From positions 310,001 to 374,000 of the forward strand of contig NZ_JACOAF010000020.1 of the NCBI RefSeq assembly GCF_014269285.1: a stretch of 64,000 nt of DNA, written 5' to 3'. The DNA comes from Rufibacter sediminis. GTDB lineage: Bacteria; Bacteroidota; Bacteroidia; Cytophagales; Hymenobacteraceae. The notes under the pieces are model-generated. The model ran no database searches. It worked only from the letters and a program-made list of their open reading frames with translations, and was not told the DNA's origin. Of the stretch, positions 1-7,895 are shown piece after piece. Numbering within the stretch: the stretch's first letter is position 1; each line of letters opens with the position of its first letter. The translations under genes and the position numbers were made by a program.

Positions 1-1
1 G

Positions 2-499
2 GGGTTTGCCGGGGCCGAGGGGCAATACACGTTCAAAGATGCTCCCATCTCGCTGGGGGCGGGCTACGCGCATTTGTTTAACCGCAACTACACCGGCCCA
101 GAGGAAACCAACCTCACCCACGAAAACCGGATTTACCAGCAAATCACCGTCCGGGGGAATCTCTGGAAAGCCCGTCTCTCGCACCGGTACCAGTTGGAGG
201 AACGGTGGCTGCCCCAAGGCTACCATACGCGTTTCCGTTACCTGCTGTCGCTCCGGGTGCCGTTAGGCCCCAAAGAACAGGAAGTACGGCCCTGGTACGG
301 CATCCTCCGGAACGAGATCCGGGTGATTGTGCGGGACCAGCCCTTTGACTCCAACCGCGTCTTCGGCGGGGTGGGGTATACCTTCAACAAGCACCTGGCC
401 TTGGAAGGCATGTGGATGTCTCAACTAGCCGGCGGCGGAAACCACCAACACTTCACCATGTTTGTGCTGCGGCATGATTTCGGGCGGATGGAAGAGTAG
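2..499 (+). CDS. DUF2490-type outer-membrane protein, 5' truncated
   Basis: The reading frame is open from the window edge to the TAG at 497-499, so only the C-terminal part (about 165 residues) is present. It shows alternating hydrophobic/polar strands rich in aromatic residues (YxxLxRxP, GVGYTFNKHLALEGMW, FVLRHDFGRM), as in DUF2490 proteins, which are predicted outer-membrane beta-barrels of Bacteroidota. The end FVLRHDFG resembles the final membrane strand of a barrel. Function is unknown in the family. The internal ATG at 74 is not the real start, because the frame and the strand pattern continue upstream of it. Confidence 0.6.
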   Translation, partial: GFAGAEGQYTFKDAPISLGAGYAHLFNRNYTGPEETNLTHENRIYQQITVRGNLWKARLSHRYQLEERWLPQGYHTRFRYLLSLRVPLGPKEQEVRPWYGILRNEIRVIVRDQPFDSNRVFGGVGYTFNKHLALEGMWMSQLAGGGNHQHFTMFVLRHDFGRMEE

Positions 500-848
500 G
501 GGAATTAACAAATTCTTCAGATACAATCAAGATATAGGCAAGAGATGATCAACTACATGGAGGAGGAATCTAACTTGCACAATCTACTATAATCTAAGAT
601 GGTCATAGAAGTACCAAACTTGTCTTCTTGTTTAGGTGAATATGTTTAGCTGGTGGCTTCTTTATTCAATAGTTACTAACTACTAGAACTCTAGTACCTG
701 TTCTAATGATTATGATGTAGCGTATTAAAGTTGTAAGTAATAGTAGTGCCTGAAAGGAAACTAAAATTTCTCTTAGTTTCCTTTCAGGTCTGAAAGGAAA
801 CTAAGAGAAATTTTAGTTTCCTTTGTGTACATCTGACTAGCTAAATAT
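500..848. other. AT-rich intergenic region before the Fic gene
   Basis: No credible gene is seen. The base composition becomes clearly AT-rich and stays so through the following Fic gene, unlike the GC-richer neighbours. The only clear structure is the large inverted repeat at 753-824. Confidence 0.6.
753..824. repeat. Perfect 35-bp inverted repeat, 2-bp spacer
   Basis: Arms 753-787 and 790-824 are exact reverse complements around a GT spacer. Each arm is itself nearly palindromic (GGAAACTAA...TTAGTTTCC), so four related GGAAACTAA half-sites lie in a row. The repeat ends 24 bp before the Fic start codon. It could be a cruciform, a multi-site operator or a terminator-like stem. Confidence 0.9.
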
Positions 849-1994
849 ATGATAGAATTAGAAAGATATAAAGCAGGCCGCTTTGAGAAAGGTGTTGGAG
901 GATACAGATACTTTATGCCTAGTCCTGTAAATGAGCAATGGACCTGGAATAGCCCTGAAGTAAATGCGTTATTAGAAAAAGCAGCTGTAAAGTTGGGGGA
1001 ACTTAACTCGTTTGCACGACTAGTGCCTAACATTAGATTATTCATTCATCTTCATGTCACTAAAGAAGCCGTAGTCTCAAGTAGGATTGAAGGGACTCAG
1101 ACCAACATGGGAGAGGCACTTTTGCCAGAAGAAGACATTTCTCCTGAGCGTAGGAACGATTGGAGAGAGGTGAACAACTATGTCAAAGCAATGAACATAG
1201 CTATAGATGAGTTAGAAAAGCTGCCAATATCTTCTCGTCTTTTAAGACAAACTCATGGTATTCTTTTAAATAGTGTGCGAGGGGAGCATAAGCAGCCTGG
1301 CGAATTTAGAACCAGTCAAAACTGGATAGGTGGAAGTAGCCCTTCTGATGCGGTTTTTGTGCCGCCTCACTTTGAATATATAGGTCAGTTGATGAGTGAC
1401 CTAGAGAATTTTCTTCACAATACAGATATTGCAGTTCCTGCTTTAATCAGGATTGCTATTGCGCATTACCAATTTGAGACAATCCATCCGTTTTTAGATG
1501 GGAATGGACGAATAGGAAGGTTATTGATAACTCTTTACCTAGTAAGTGAGAAAATATTAAGCAAACCTTTATTATACCTTTCTAGCTACTTTGAAGAAAA
1601 TAAGAGTCTGTATTATGATAACTTGACCTTTGTAAGAACTAAAAATGATATGACTCAATGGCTTAAATACTTTTTAGTAGGCATTGAGCAGACAGCCACC
1701 AAAGCAGTAAGCACACTTCAGCAAATACTAGAACTGAAAGATAGATTAGAGCAGCAAATCACAGCTGATTTTGGTCGTAAATCAGGGTCTGCAATTGTCG
1801 TGCTTCAACATCTATTTCATAATCCTGTTCTCCATGTGGGCGATATAGTTGAGGCATGCCAGATAGGGAAAAAAGCTGCCAACTCAGTAGTAGCTGATTT
1901 TGAAAGAATAGGTATACTGAAAGAAATGACTGGGCAAAGTAGAAATCGCGTTTTTGTTTTTGAGCAGTACTTAGACTTATTCTCTACAAGGTAG
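849..1994 (+). CDS. Fic family protein (class II, AMPylation domain)
   Basis: 381 residues. The Fic core motif HPFLDGNGRIGR lies at residues 213-224, with the catalytic His213 and the phosphate-binding Asn219/Arg224. An N-terminal inhibitory-helix motif SxxxEG (residues 77-82, SSRIEG) marks it as a class II Fic protein that holds itself off. The C-terminal 100 residues look like a winged-helix domain, common in this subfamily and compatible with DNA binding. Fic enzymes transfer AMP (or other NMPs) to hydroxyl side chains; the target here is unknown. The gene stands alone, with no small antitoxin next to it, which fits the built-in inhibitory helix. Its AT-rich composition suggests horizontal acquisition. 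Confidence 0.9.
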   Translation: MIELERYKAGRFEKGVGGYRYFMPSPVNEQWTWNSPEVNALLEKAAVKLGELNSFARLVPNIRLFIHLHVTKEAVVSSRIEGTQTNMGEALLPEEDISPERRNDWREVNNYVKAMNIAIDELEKLPISSRLLRQTHGILLNSVRGEHKQPGEFRTSQNWIGGSSPSDAVFVPPHFEYIGQLMSDLENFLHNTDIAVPALIRIAIAHYQFETIHPFLDGNGRIGRLLITLYLVSEKILSKPLLYLSSYFEENKSLYYDNLTFVRTKNDMTQWLKYFLVGIEQTATKAVSTLQQILELKDRLEQQITADFGRKSGSAIVVLQHLFHNPVLHVGDIVEACQIGKKAANSVVADFERIGILKEMTGQSRNRVFVFEQYLDLFSTR

Positions 1995-2028
1995 TTTTAT
2001 CCCGATTTTCTAAAAACAGCCTCAAAAC
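1994..2028. repeat. GTTTT/AAAAC palindrome, copy 1 (degenerate)
   Basis: Overlaps the last base of the Fic stop codon. GTTTT ... ATTTTCTAAAAA ... CAAAAC is kept; the central stem is weak. Member of the family described in the findings. Confidence 0.5.
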
Positions 2029-2047
2029 ACCCCGAGGCAGAAAAGCA

Positions 2048-2081
2048 AAAGCCCGTTGCTCTGGAAGGAACAACGGGCTTT
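2048..2081. terminator. Hairpin between Fic gene and tRNA-Pro
   Basis: Arms AAAGCCCGTTG (2048-2058) and CAACGGGCTTT (2071-2081) pair perfectly. A T-rich run follows on the plus strand and AAAA-rich sequence on the other side, so it can terminate the Fic transcript and the oppositely transcribed tRNA-Pro. Confidence 0.7.
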
Positions 2082-2091
2082 CTCATTTTCG

Positions 2092-2165
2092 TCGGAATGG
2101 CAGGATTTGAACCTGCGACCTCCAGCACCCCATGCTGGCGCGATACCAGGCTACGCTACATCCCG
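2092..2165 (-). tRNA. tRNA-Pro (anticodon GGG)
   Basis: On the minus strand the sequence starts CGGGATG and ends CATTCCG plus discriminator A, giving a 7-bp acceptor stem with one G-U pair. The anticodon stem CCAGC/GCTGG encloses the loop ATGGGGT, so the anticodon is GGG (proline). The T-arm GCAGGTTCAAATCCTGC is canonical. CCA is not encoded. Confidence 0.95.
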
Positions 2166-2256
2166 ATTACTAGTATCTGCTGCAAAGAAAACAAAAAATG
2201 AGAATCCAGGAAAGCAGATTCAAAAAATATGAGCCATAAATTTCTGGGGAGGAACC

Positions 2257-2293
2257 GGCTTTGCGCCCGTTTTCCTGAAAACAGGCCTAAAAC
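2257..2293. repeat. GTTTT/AAAAC palindrome, copy 2 (right half good)
   Basis: Inner part CCCGTTTTCCTGAAAACAGGC followed by CTAAAACG. The left GTTTT flank is eroded to CTTTG. Lies between tRNA-Pro and the 3' end of the ABC exporter gene. Confidence 0.5.
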
Positions 2294-2377
2294 GCCGCTT
2301 TCCCTAGGCCAGCCGTTGGTCATCGCCTGAGTGAAACCGTCCTCTGGCTGCTGGTTTAGGAAAGCTTTCTCTGGCGG

Positions 2378-4165
2378 TTATTCCAGATCCTCGGTCTGCA
2401 ACTGGCGCTCATAGAGGGCACGGTACAGGCCGTCGGTTTCCAGCATCAGGTCCTCGTGAGAGCCGTGCTGCACTACTACGCCGTCGTCCAGCACCAGAAT
2501 GCGGTTGGCCAGTTTCACGGAGCTTACCCGGTGCGAGATAATAATGGAGGTGCGGTTTTCCATCACGCGCTGCAGACTGTTGAGAATAGCGTTCTCGGTT
2601 TTGGTATCTACCGCCGAGAGCGAATCGTCCAGAATCAGGATCTTGGGCTCGCGAGCCAGGGCGCGGGCAATGGACACGCGCTGTTTCTGCCCCCCAGATA
2701 AGGTGATGCCGCGCTCGCCCAGCACCGTGTCAAACTTGGCCGGGAAGTGCATGATGTTCTCGTAGACATCGGCGTCTTTGGCGGCTTGCAGCATCTTCTC
2801 CTCGGGCAGCGCCTCCACCCCAAACCCAATGTTGTTTCTGATGGAATCTGAGAACAGGAACACGTCCTGCGGCACGTAGCCAATCTGGCTGCGCAGGTTG
2901 GTGATGTTGTAGTTCCGGATGTCTTCGCCGTCAATCAGAATTCGTCCGCCCGTGGCATCATATAAGCGGCAGACCAGCGCGGCAATGGTACTCTTGCCCG
3001 AGCCGGTGTTGCCAATCACCGCCAGCGTGTCGCCGGGGTTAATCTGGAACGACAGTTTCTTGAGCGCATGAATGCCGGTGTCTGGATACACAAAATCGAC
3101 CTCGTCGAAAACGATGGCGCCTTTGATGTCTTTCTCCAGGTTCTGCTGCGAGACGATGTCGGTTTTGGTGTTCAGGAACTCGTTGATGCGCTGCTGCGAG
3201 GCCGCCGCGCGCTGCACCAGACTGGTGGTCCAGCCCAGCGCCGTCACCGGCCAGGTGAGCATGTTCACGTAGATCAGGAACTCCGCAATTACCCCCGGCG
3301 TGATGCTGCCGTTGATGACCTGCTTGCCGCCCAGCCACACGGTGATGATGGTGCTCAGGCCAATCAGGAACAGAATGAGCGGGAAGAACAGCGAGTTCAC
3401 GAAGTTCAGCTCCAGCGATTTGTCTTTGTAGGTGTCGCTGGCCGTGGTGAAGTTGGCGTGCGAGTCCTGTTCCCGCACAAACGATTTCAGCACCCTGATG
3501 CCCGAGAACGCCTCCTGCACAAACGTGGTGATGCCCGAGAGACTTTTCTGGATCTCGTCCGATTTCCGCTCAATGATGTTGTTCACGTAGTAAATGCTTA
3601 CGGAGAGAATAGGCAGCGGCAGCAGCGTGTACAGCGTCAGCTCCACGTTCACCGAAAGCATGTACGGAATCACCATCAGGAACAGCACCAACAGGTTGAC
3701 GCCGTACATGATGGCCGGCCCCAGGTACATGCGCACGCGGCTCACATCCTCTGAGATTCTGGCCATCAGGTCACCCGTGTTGTTCTTGCGGTAGAAGGAG
3801 AGGGGCAGCGTCTGATAATGGGCGTAGATCTCGTTTTTGAGGTCGTTTTCAATTAATCGGCTCATTACAATGATGGTCTGCCGCATGAAAAACAGGAAAA
3901 TGCCGCGCAGCAACGCCATGAGCACAATCACGGCACCATAGAACAGGGTGCTGCGGGCGAAGGAGTCATACACCTCTTCCTGCTGCGCAAAACCGTCGTG
4001 CAGGTTATACATGGTGATGCCCTCGCGCACCAGGTCAAAGGCGTGCCGCACCACCTGGGCCGGAATGATGGCGAAGATGTTGGAGACAATCACAAACACA
4101 ATGCCCCAGAAGAAGCGGAACTTGTATTTGAGCAGATATTTATTGAGGTATTTGAGCGATTTCAC
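2378..4165 (-). CDS. ABC exporter, fused membrane and ATPase domains
   Basis: 595 residues: a six-helix ABC transporter membrane domain (about 15-320) followed by an ATPase domain. Walker A GNTGSGKS is at 385-392, signature LSGGQ at 489-493, Walker B ILILDD at 509-514, and the switch His is 545. Residue 514, normally the catalytic Glu, is Asp (LDDSLSAVD), as in the degenerate half of heterodimeric exporters (MdlA/MdlB type). No partner half-transporter is adjacent, so it works as a homodimer or with a distant partner. The substrate cannot be told (lipid or drug). An 18-bp palindrome 24 bp upstream of the start looks like a repressor operator. Confidence 0.88.
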   Translation of the reverse strand: MKSLKYLNKYLLKYKFRFFWGIVFVIVSNIFAIIPAQVVRHAFDLVREGITMYNLHDGFAQQEEVYDSFARSTLFYGAVIVLMALLRGIFLFFMRQTIIVMSRLIENDLKNEIYAHYQTLPLSFYRKNNTGDLMARISEDVSRVRMYLGPAIMYGVNLLVLFLMVIPYMLSVNVELTLYTLLPLPILSVSIYYVNNIIERKSDEIQKSLSGITTFVQEAFSGIRVLKSFVREQDSHANFTTASDTYKDKSLELNFVNSLFFPLILFLIGLSTIITVWLGGKQVINGSITPGVIAEFLIYVNMLTWPVTALGWTTSLVQRAAASQQRINEFLNTKTDIVSQQNLEKDIKGAIVFDEVDFVYPDTGIHALKKLSFQINPGDTLAVIGNTGSGKSTIAALVCRLYDATGGRILIDGEDIRNYNITNLRSQIGYVPQDVFLFSDSIRNNIGFGVEALPEEKMLQAAKDADVYENIMHFPAKFDTVLGERGITLSGGQKQRVSIARALAREPKILILDDSLSAVDTKTENAILNSLQRVMENRTSIIISHRVSSVKLANRILVLDDGVVVQHGSHEDLMLETDGLYRALYERQLQTEDLE

Positions 4166-4188
4166 AGGCTGCGTTTATAGAAAATACG

Positions 4189-4206
4189 TACTAACACTTG
4201 TTAGTA
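4189..4206. promoter_or_regulatory. TetR-like operator candidate upstream of the ABC exporter
   Basis: TACTAACA-CT-TGTTAGTA: 8-bp perfect arms with a 2-bp centre, 24 bp upstream of the exporter start and overlapping the expected promoter. Size and shape match operators of TetR-family repressors, which often control exporters. No regulator gene is nearby. Confidence 0.45.
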
Positions 4207-4312
4207 TTTTTCTTGATCAATCGAATTTAAAAATTAATTTTACGTCAAAATTACCAATAAGCTTCCCCATTATCTAACAAAGACGAATTGGTATTTAGGG
4301 TAAAGACAAAAC

Positions 4313-5413
4313 ATGATAGAAGTTAAAGAAGTAACCGCCGCGCAGGAAACGTCTGTTTTCGGCCAAATAAGCGAATACAACCATGAACAAGTGGTTTTCT
4401 GCCATGATCATGACACTGGCTTAAAAGCGATCATTGGCGTGCATAATACCGTTTTAGGGCCAGCCCTGGGCGGTACCCGTATGTGGACCTACGCAACGGA
4501 AGCCGAAGCGCTACGCGATGTGCTGCGTCTTTCGCGCGGTATGACCTTTAAATCGGCTATCTCGGGCCTGAACCTGGGGGGCGGGAAAGCCGTGATCATC
4601 GGGGATTCCAAAAAAGACAAAACGGAGGCCATGATGCGCAAGTTCGGGCGGTTTGTGAACAACCTGAACGGCAAGTACATCACCGCCGAGGACATGGGCA
4701 TGACCACCCAGGACATGGCCTACATCGGCATGGAAACCAAATACGTGGCCGGTTTGCCAGAATCACAGGGCGGCAGCGGCGACCCCTCGCCGGTGACGGC
4801 GTACGGCACCTACATGGGCATGAAAGCCGCCGCCAAAAAAGCATGGGGCAATGACAGCCTGGCCGGAAAGAAAATCTCGGTGCAGGGAACGGGCCACGTA
4901 GGCGGTTACCTCATTGAGTACTTGGCCAAAGAAGGCGCCCAGCTGTTCATCACCGACATCGACCAGAACCGCCTGGCGCAAATCTCCGCCGCTACCGGCG
5001 CTACGGTAGTAGGGCTGGACGAGATATATGACCTGGACGTGGACATCTACTCGCCTTGCGCCATGGGGGCCACCATCAACGATAACACGCTGAGCCGCCT
5101 GAAGTGCCAGGTGATTGCCGGCTGCGCGAACAACCAGCTAAAAAACGAAGACATCCACGGACCAGCCTTAGTAGACATGGGCATCGTGTACGCGCCAGAC
5201 TTCCTGATCAACGCCGGCGGTATCATCAACGTGTACTCAGAGGTGAAGAAACTGAACCGCGAGTGGGCCATGCAGCAAACCGAGCAGATCTACAACACCA
5301 CCTTGAACATCTTCGCCAAAGCCGAGGCTGACGGTACGCACACCCAGAAAGCCGCCACCGAAATCGCGCAGAAGCGCATTGATGACATGGCCAAGATCAA
5401 GCAGACCTACTAA
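4313..5413 (+). CDS. Leucine dehydrogenase (Glu/Leu/Phe/Val dehydrogenase family)
   Basis: 366 residues. It oxidatively deaminates leucine, valine or isoleucine to the 2-oxoacid with NAD, in branched-chain amino-acid use. The substrate region reads ALGGTRMW near residue 51, followed by the GLNLGGGK loop with catalytic Lys92. The dinucleotide-binding motif GTGHVGGYL lies near residue 193. The length and the order of motifs fit leucine dehydrogenase better than the longer glutamate enzymes. Transcribed divergently from the ABC exporter. It is the first of three members of this family in the window; the others start at 24021 (minus) and 38883. Confidence 0.9.
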   Translation: MIEVKEVTAAQETSVFGQISEYNHEQVVFCHDHDTGLKAIIGVHNTVLGPALGGTRMWTYATEAEALRDVLRLSRGMTFKSAISGLNLGGGKAVIIGDSKKDKTEAMMRKFGRFVNNLNGKYITAEDMGMTTQDMAYIGMETKYVAGLPESQGGSGDPSPVTAYGTYMGMKAAAKKAWGNDSLAGKKISVQGTGHVGGYLIEYLAKEGAQLFITDIDQNRLAQISAATGATVVGLDEIYDLDVDIYSPCAMGATINDNTLSRLKCQVIAGCANNQLKNEDIHGPALVDMGIVYAPDFLINAGGIINVYSEVKKLNREWAMQQTEQIYNTTLNIFAKAEADGTHTQKAATEIAQKRIDDMAKIKQTY

Positions 5414-5447
5414 TTACCGCCTCTCTTAAGGGAGAGCTAAAGACAGT

Positions 5448-5495
5448 GAATGCGTTTTCGGTCTGGTTTGCAAAAACTGGCCCGGAAACGCATTC
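5448..5495. repeat. GTTTT/AAAC palindrome, copy 3
   Basis: Outer arms GAATGCGTTT / AAACGCATTC pair perfectly; the inner part is CTGGTTTGCAAAAACTGG. Starts 35 bp after the leucine dehydrogenase stop codon, in a plausible terminator position. Confidence 0.75.
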
Positions 5496-5566
5496 TGCTT
5501 TTCACCCCGCCCCGTCCGCAGGACGATGAAGGTCTTGCAGCGGCTCCCAACCAATCTCATACAGGA

Positions 5567-5624
5567 ACTTGCGTCTCCTCAGCGCTGGGCCGCATGCGTA
5601 GCCCAGCGCTGAGGAGACGCAAGT
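5567..5624. repeat. Perfect 24-bp inverted repeat with palindromic loop
   Basis: Arms 5567-5590 and 5601-5624 (core GCGTCTCCTCAGCGCTGGGC) are exact reverse complements. The 10-bp spacer contains CGCATGCG, itself a palindrome. It is not a simple intrinsic terminator because no T-run follows. Confidence 0.9.
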
Positions 5625-5918
5625 AAGAACGTCACCAGCAGCAACGGCCTACGCTCCCTATACAACAGAGGACGGCTGCGAGGTGGTACCTTTTATTGAA
5701 GAAAAGACTGTCTGAGCGTCAGCGAGTTTCTTTTCTTCATGATTCTTTTGGTTACTTTTCTCATCCAGGAGAAAAGTGACAAACGCGGGCAGACCGCGTC
5801 TCCAGCCTAGAGGCTTGGTAAGGAGGAAGTGGAGAGCAAAAGCGGATAGCTCATCTGAGAGGCAGTTATAACGGCGAGCGGAGCTTATGCAATTAGTTAG
5901 ATTTTCCCGTAAGATACT

Positions 5919-5988
5919 TTTGAGGCTTACGCCTCACTGCAGTTGCAAACTGCAGACCATGGTAGGTCCAAGTCACAGACTTGAACCA
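5919..5988 (+). repeat. Covarying hairpin module, copy 1
   Basis: A TTTGAGGC...CCTC stem, then hairpin CTGCAGTT-GCA-AACTGCAG (5937-5955), then the conserved GGTCCAAGTC-ACA-GACTTGAACC hairpin. The same three parts recur at 11711-11781 and 24489-24557 with a different but still paired middle hairpin. Confidence 0.7.
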
Positions 5989-6268
5989 GAAAAGAAAAGA
6001 AGAAAGCAGAGGAAGAACGTCAACCAGACAAAAAGAACGGGCATTTCCGTTTTAAGCCTCCTTTTTAGAAAACAAGCAGAAAGTAGAAACCAAAGACAGG
6101 CAGCCCATGCGTAAACCAAATAAAAAAGAATAGCGTTTGCTTCTTGGGCCGTTAGTTCGGACCTTTGCGGCAGAATTGGGGGCAGGGGCGTATATGCCAG
6201 AAGCACCACCTGATCACGCCCAACATTTACCGTCAATTACACGTTCACCACGTTCTTTCCTTATTATC

Positions 6269-7441
6269 ATGCTCAACCGCAGAATACTCCGAATCAAAGC
6301 GATGCAAGCCATTTACGCCTACGTGCAGGCGGAGGGCTCTGACTACCAGTTAGCCCTGGACTTGATCTCGGATAGATTTGCCCCCGACCTGATGGCCATT
6401 GAAGCCCAGGACCGTAGAAAACTGGAGGGCCAGAAGCAGATCGCCAGCCTGCTGTTCAAAGAGTGGTACAAGACCCGCAAATTCGATACCGAGGAAAAAG
6501 ACCGTGAAATTCTAGATGCCACCCAGGCGGCCGTGAATTTCTACCAGAACTCCCTGCGCAAAGACCTGAAGTTCTTCGGGAACCAGATGCTGTCCGCCGC
6601 CGAGGAAATCTATGACCGGTACCTGCTCACCCTCATGGTAGCCCAGGAACTGGTGCACCAGATTGAAGGCGAGGAGCAGAAAGCCGCCACCCGGTTTACC
6701 GAGCGAAAAGACGTGAACCTGCGCAAACTGCTGGACAACAAAGCGCTGCAAAAGCTGCTGGGCAATAAATTCCTGGAGCAGCGCGTGATCCGGAGAAACC
6801 TGAGCTGGGCCGGCGAGATGGAGGTCATCCAGAAAATCTACCGCAACAACCTCAAGAAAGACGAAGAAGTACTGGCCTACCTGCAGATAGAGGAGCCTAC
6901 GTATGAGCAAGACCACGAATTGCTCAAACATATCTTCAAAAACGTTATCTTTAAGGACGAGAACCTGCAGGGCCTCTTTGAGGAGAAAGACCTGAACTGG
7001 GTGGAAAACAAGTCAGTGGCGAAGAACCTGGTGAACAAATCCATCAAGATGCTGGAAGAGAACACCGATGAGCACCTCGCCCTGCTGGACCTGTCGGCCA
7101 GTTGGGAAGACGACAAAGCGTTCTTCGAGGATCTTTACAACGAGACCTTAAAAGACGACGAGAAGTACGAGGCCATGATCTCGGAGAGCGTGCAGAACTG
7201 GGATGTGGAGCGCGTGGCCCTCATGGACAAGATCATCCTGAAGATGGCCTTGTGCGAGATGCACATCTTCCTGAGCATCCCCGTGAAGGTGACCATCAAC
7301 GAGTACATTGACATCTCCAAGGTGTACAGCACGCCCAAGAGCAAGCAGTTCATCAACGGCGTGCTGGACAAGCTGTCACAGGACCTGATCGCGAGCGGTG
7401 CCATCCGGAAATCGGGAAGAGGATTGCTGGATAACAAATAA
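6269..7441 (+). CDS. nusB: Transcription antitermination factor NusB
   Basis: 390 residues, long like other Bacteroidota NusB proteins. The N-terminus MLNRRILRIKAMQAIYAY is the typical RNA-binding first helix. The classic NusB fold is in the last 150 residues (MDKIILKMALCEM, PVKVTINEYIDISK, KQFINGVLDKL). The start chosen is the ATG at 6269; an open frame continues upstream to 6137 but is low-complexity intergenic sequence not seen in NusB. NusB binds boxA RNA with S10 for rRNA antitermination. First gene of the run nusB-ytxH-idh-DUF1573-yajC-ybbR-coaE. Confidence 0.92.
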   Translation: MLNRRILRIKAMQAIYAYVQAEGSDYQLALDLISDRFAPDLMAIEAQDRRKLEGQKQIASLLFKEWYKTRKFDTEEKDREILDATQAAVNFYQNSLRKDLKFFGNQMLSAAEEIYDRYLLTLMVAQELVHQIEGEEQKAATRFTERKDVNLRKLLDNKALQKLLGNKFLEQRVIRRNLSWAGEMEVIQKIYRNNLKKDEEVLAYLQIEEPTYEQDHELLKHIFKNVIFKDENLQGLFEEKDLNWVENKSVAKNLVNKSIKMLEENTDEHLALLDLSASWEDDKAFFEDLYNETLKDDEKYEAMISESVQNWDVERVALMDKIILKMALCEMHIFLSIPVKVTINEYIDISKVYSTPKSKQFINGVLDKLSQDLIASGAIRKSGRGLLDNK

Positions 7442-7490
7442 TCCCGGCCGGTCTTTCGTTCGTATGGATATATAGAGCTTCTGAACGCTT

Positions 7491-7530
7491 CCGTTTTAGG
7501 CGTATTTTACCTAAAACAGACCTAAAACGG
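7491..7530. repeat. GTTTT/AAAAC palindrome, copy 4
   Basis: CCGTTTTAGG ... ATTTTACCTAAAA ... CCTAAAACGG. The 10-bp outer arms pair perfectly; the inner stem is imperfect. Lies 49 bp after the nusB stop. Confidence 0.75.
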
Positions 7531-7580
7531 AGCACAGGCTCGTTCATAACAACCTATAATCACACTACCTACCTGAAACT

Positions 7581-7886
7581 ATGGGCAAAAAAACCAATGC
7601 TATCCTTGCCTTTTCTACCGGTATCGCCACTGGAGCGGTATTAGGGATCTTGTTTGCGCCGGAGAAAGGCCGTGAAACCCGTGACAAACTGAGTTTTCAA
7701 TTAGAGAAATACCGTGCCCGGCTCTTGGAGCTTTCCAACGACCTGATTGCCGGAAGAGAAGAGCAGGGTTCTGCCGCCAAAACCGAAGGACAGCGCGTTA
7801 TCAAAGACGCCCGCGACAAAGCTGAGCGCCTTCTGCTGGACGTAGACTCCCTGATCAATGAAATAAACAGTAAAAAGGAAATATAA
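7581..7886 (+). CDS. YtxH domain-containing membrane protein
   Basis: 101 residues. The N-terminal segment (about 7-26, AILAFSTGIATGAVLGILFA) is one membrane helix followed by APEKGRETRDKL, the hallmark of YtxH proteins. The rest is a charged coiled-coil-like helix. Role unknown in the family; often called a gas-vesicle-like or stress protein. The gene ends 9 bp before the dehydrogenase start, so the two are probably co-transcribed. Confidence 0.85.
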   Translation: MGKKTNAILAFSTGIATGAVLGILFAPEKGRETRDKLSFQLEKYRARLLELSNDLIAGREEQGSAAKTEGQRVIKDARDKAERLLLDVDSLINEINSKKEI

Positions 7887-7895
7887 GCCCTGCCC

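Larger units (their letters stand above)
5414..6268. other. 855-bp non-coding stretch before nusB
   Basis: No believable gene; small open frames here lack family features. It contains a GTTTT/AAAAC palindrome (5448-5495), a perfect 24-bp inverted repeat (5567-5624) and copy 1 of the covarying hairpin module (5919-5988). An AAAAGACTGTCTGAGCGTCAG-like stretch at about 5700-5810 looks like a repeat remnant rather than a gene. Confidence 0.6.

Noticed and set aside
849-1994. Fic gene as part of a toxin-antitoxin pair
   Set aside because: No small antitoxin gene flanks it, and the protein carries its own SxxxEG inhibitory motif.
3068-3754. 228-residue open frame on the plus strand inside the ABC exporter gene
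   Set aside because: Antisense shadow of a clear conserved gene; composition (Arg/His/Gln-rich) is typical of reverse-frame translation of a GC-rich gene.
5690-5830. Possible small protein in the AAAAGACTGTCTGAGCGTCAG region
   Set aside because: Frames are short and broken; it looks like a repeat remnant of a kind common in related genomes.
6137-6268. N-terminal extension of NusB
   Set aside because: No similarity to NusB; conserved sequence begins at the ATG at 6269.
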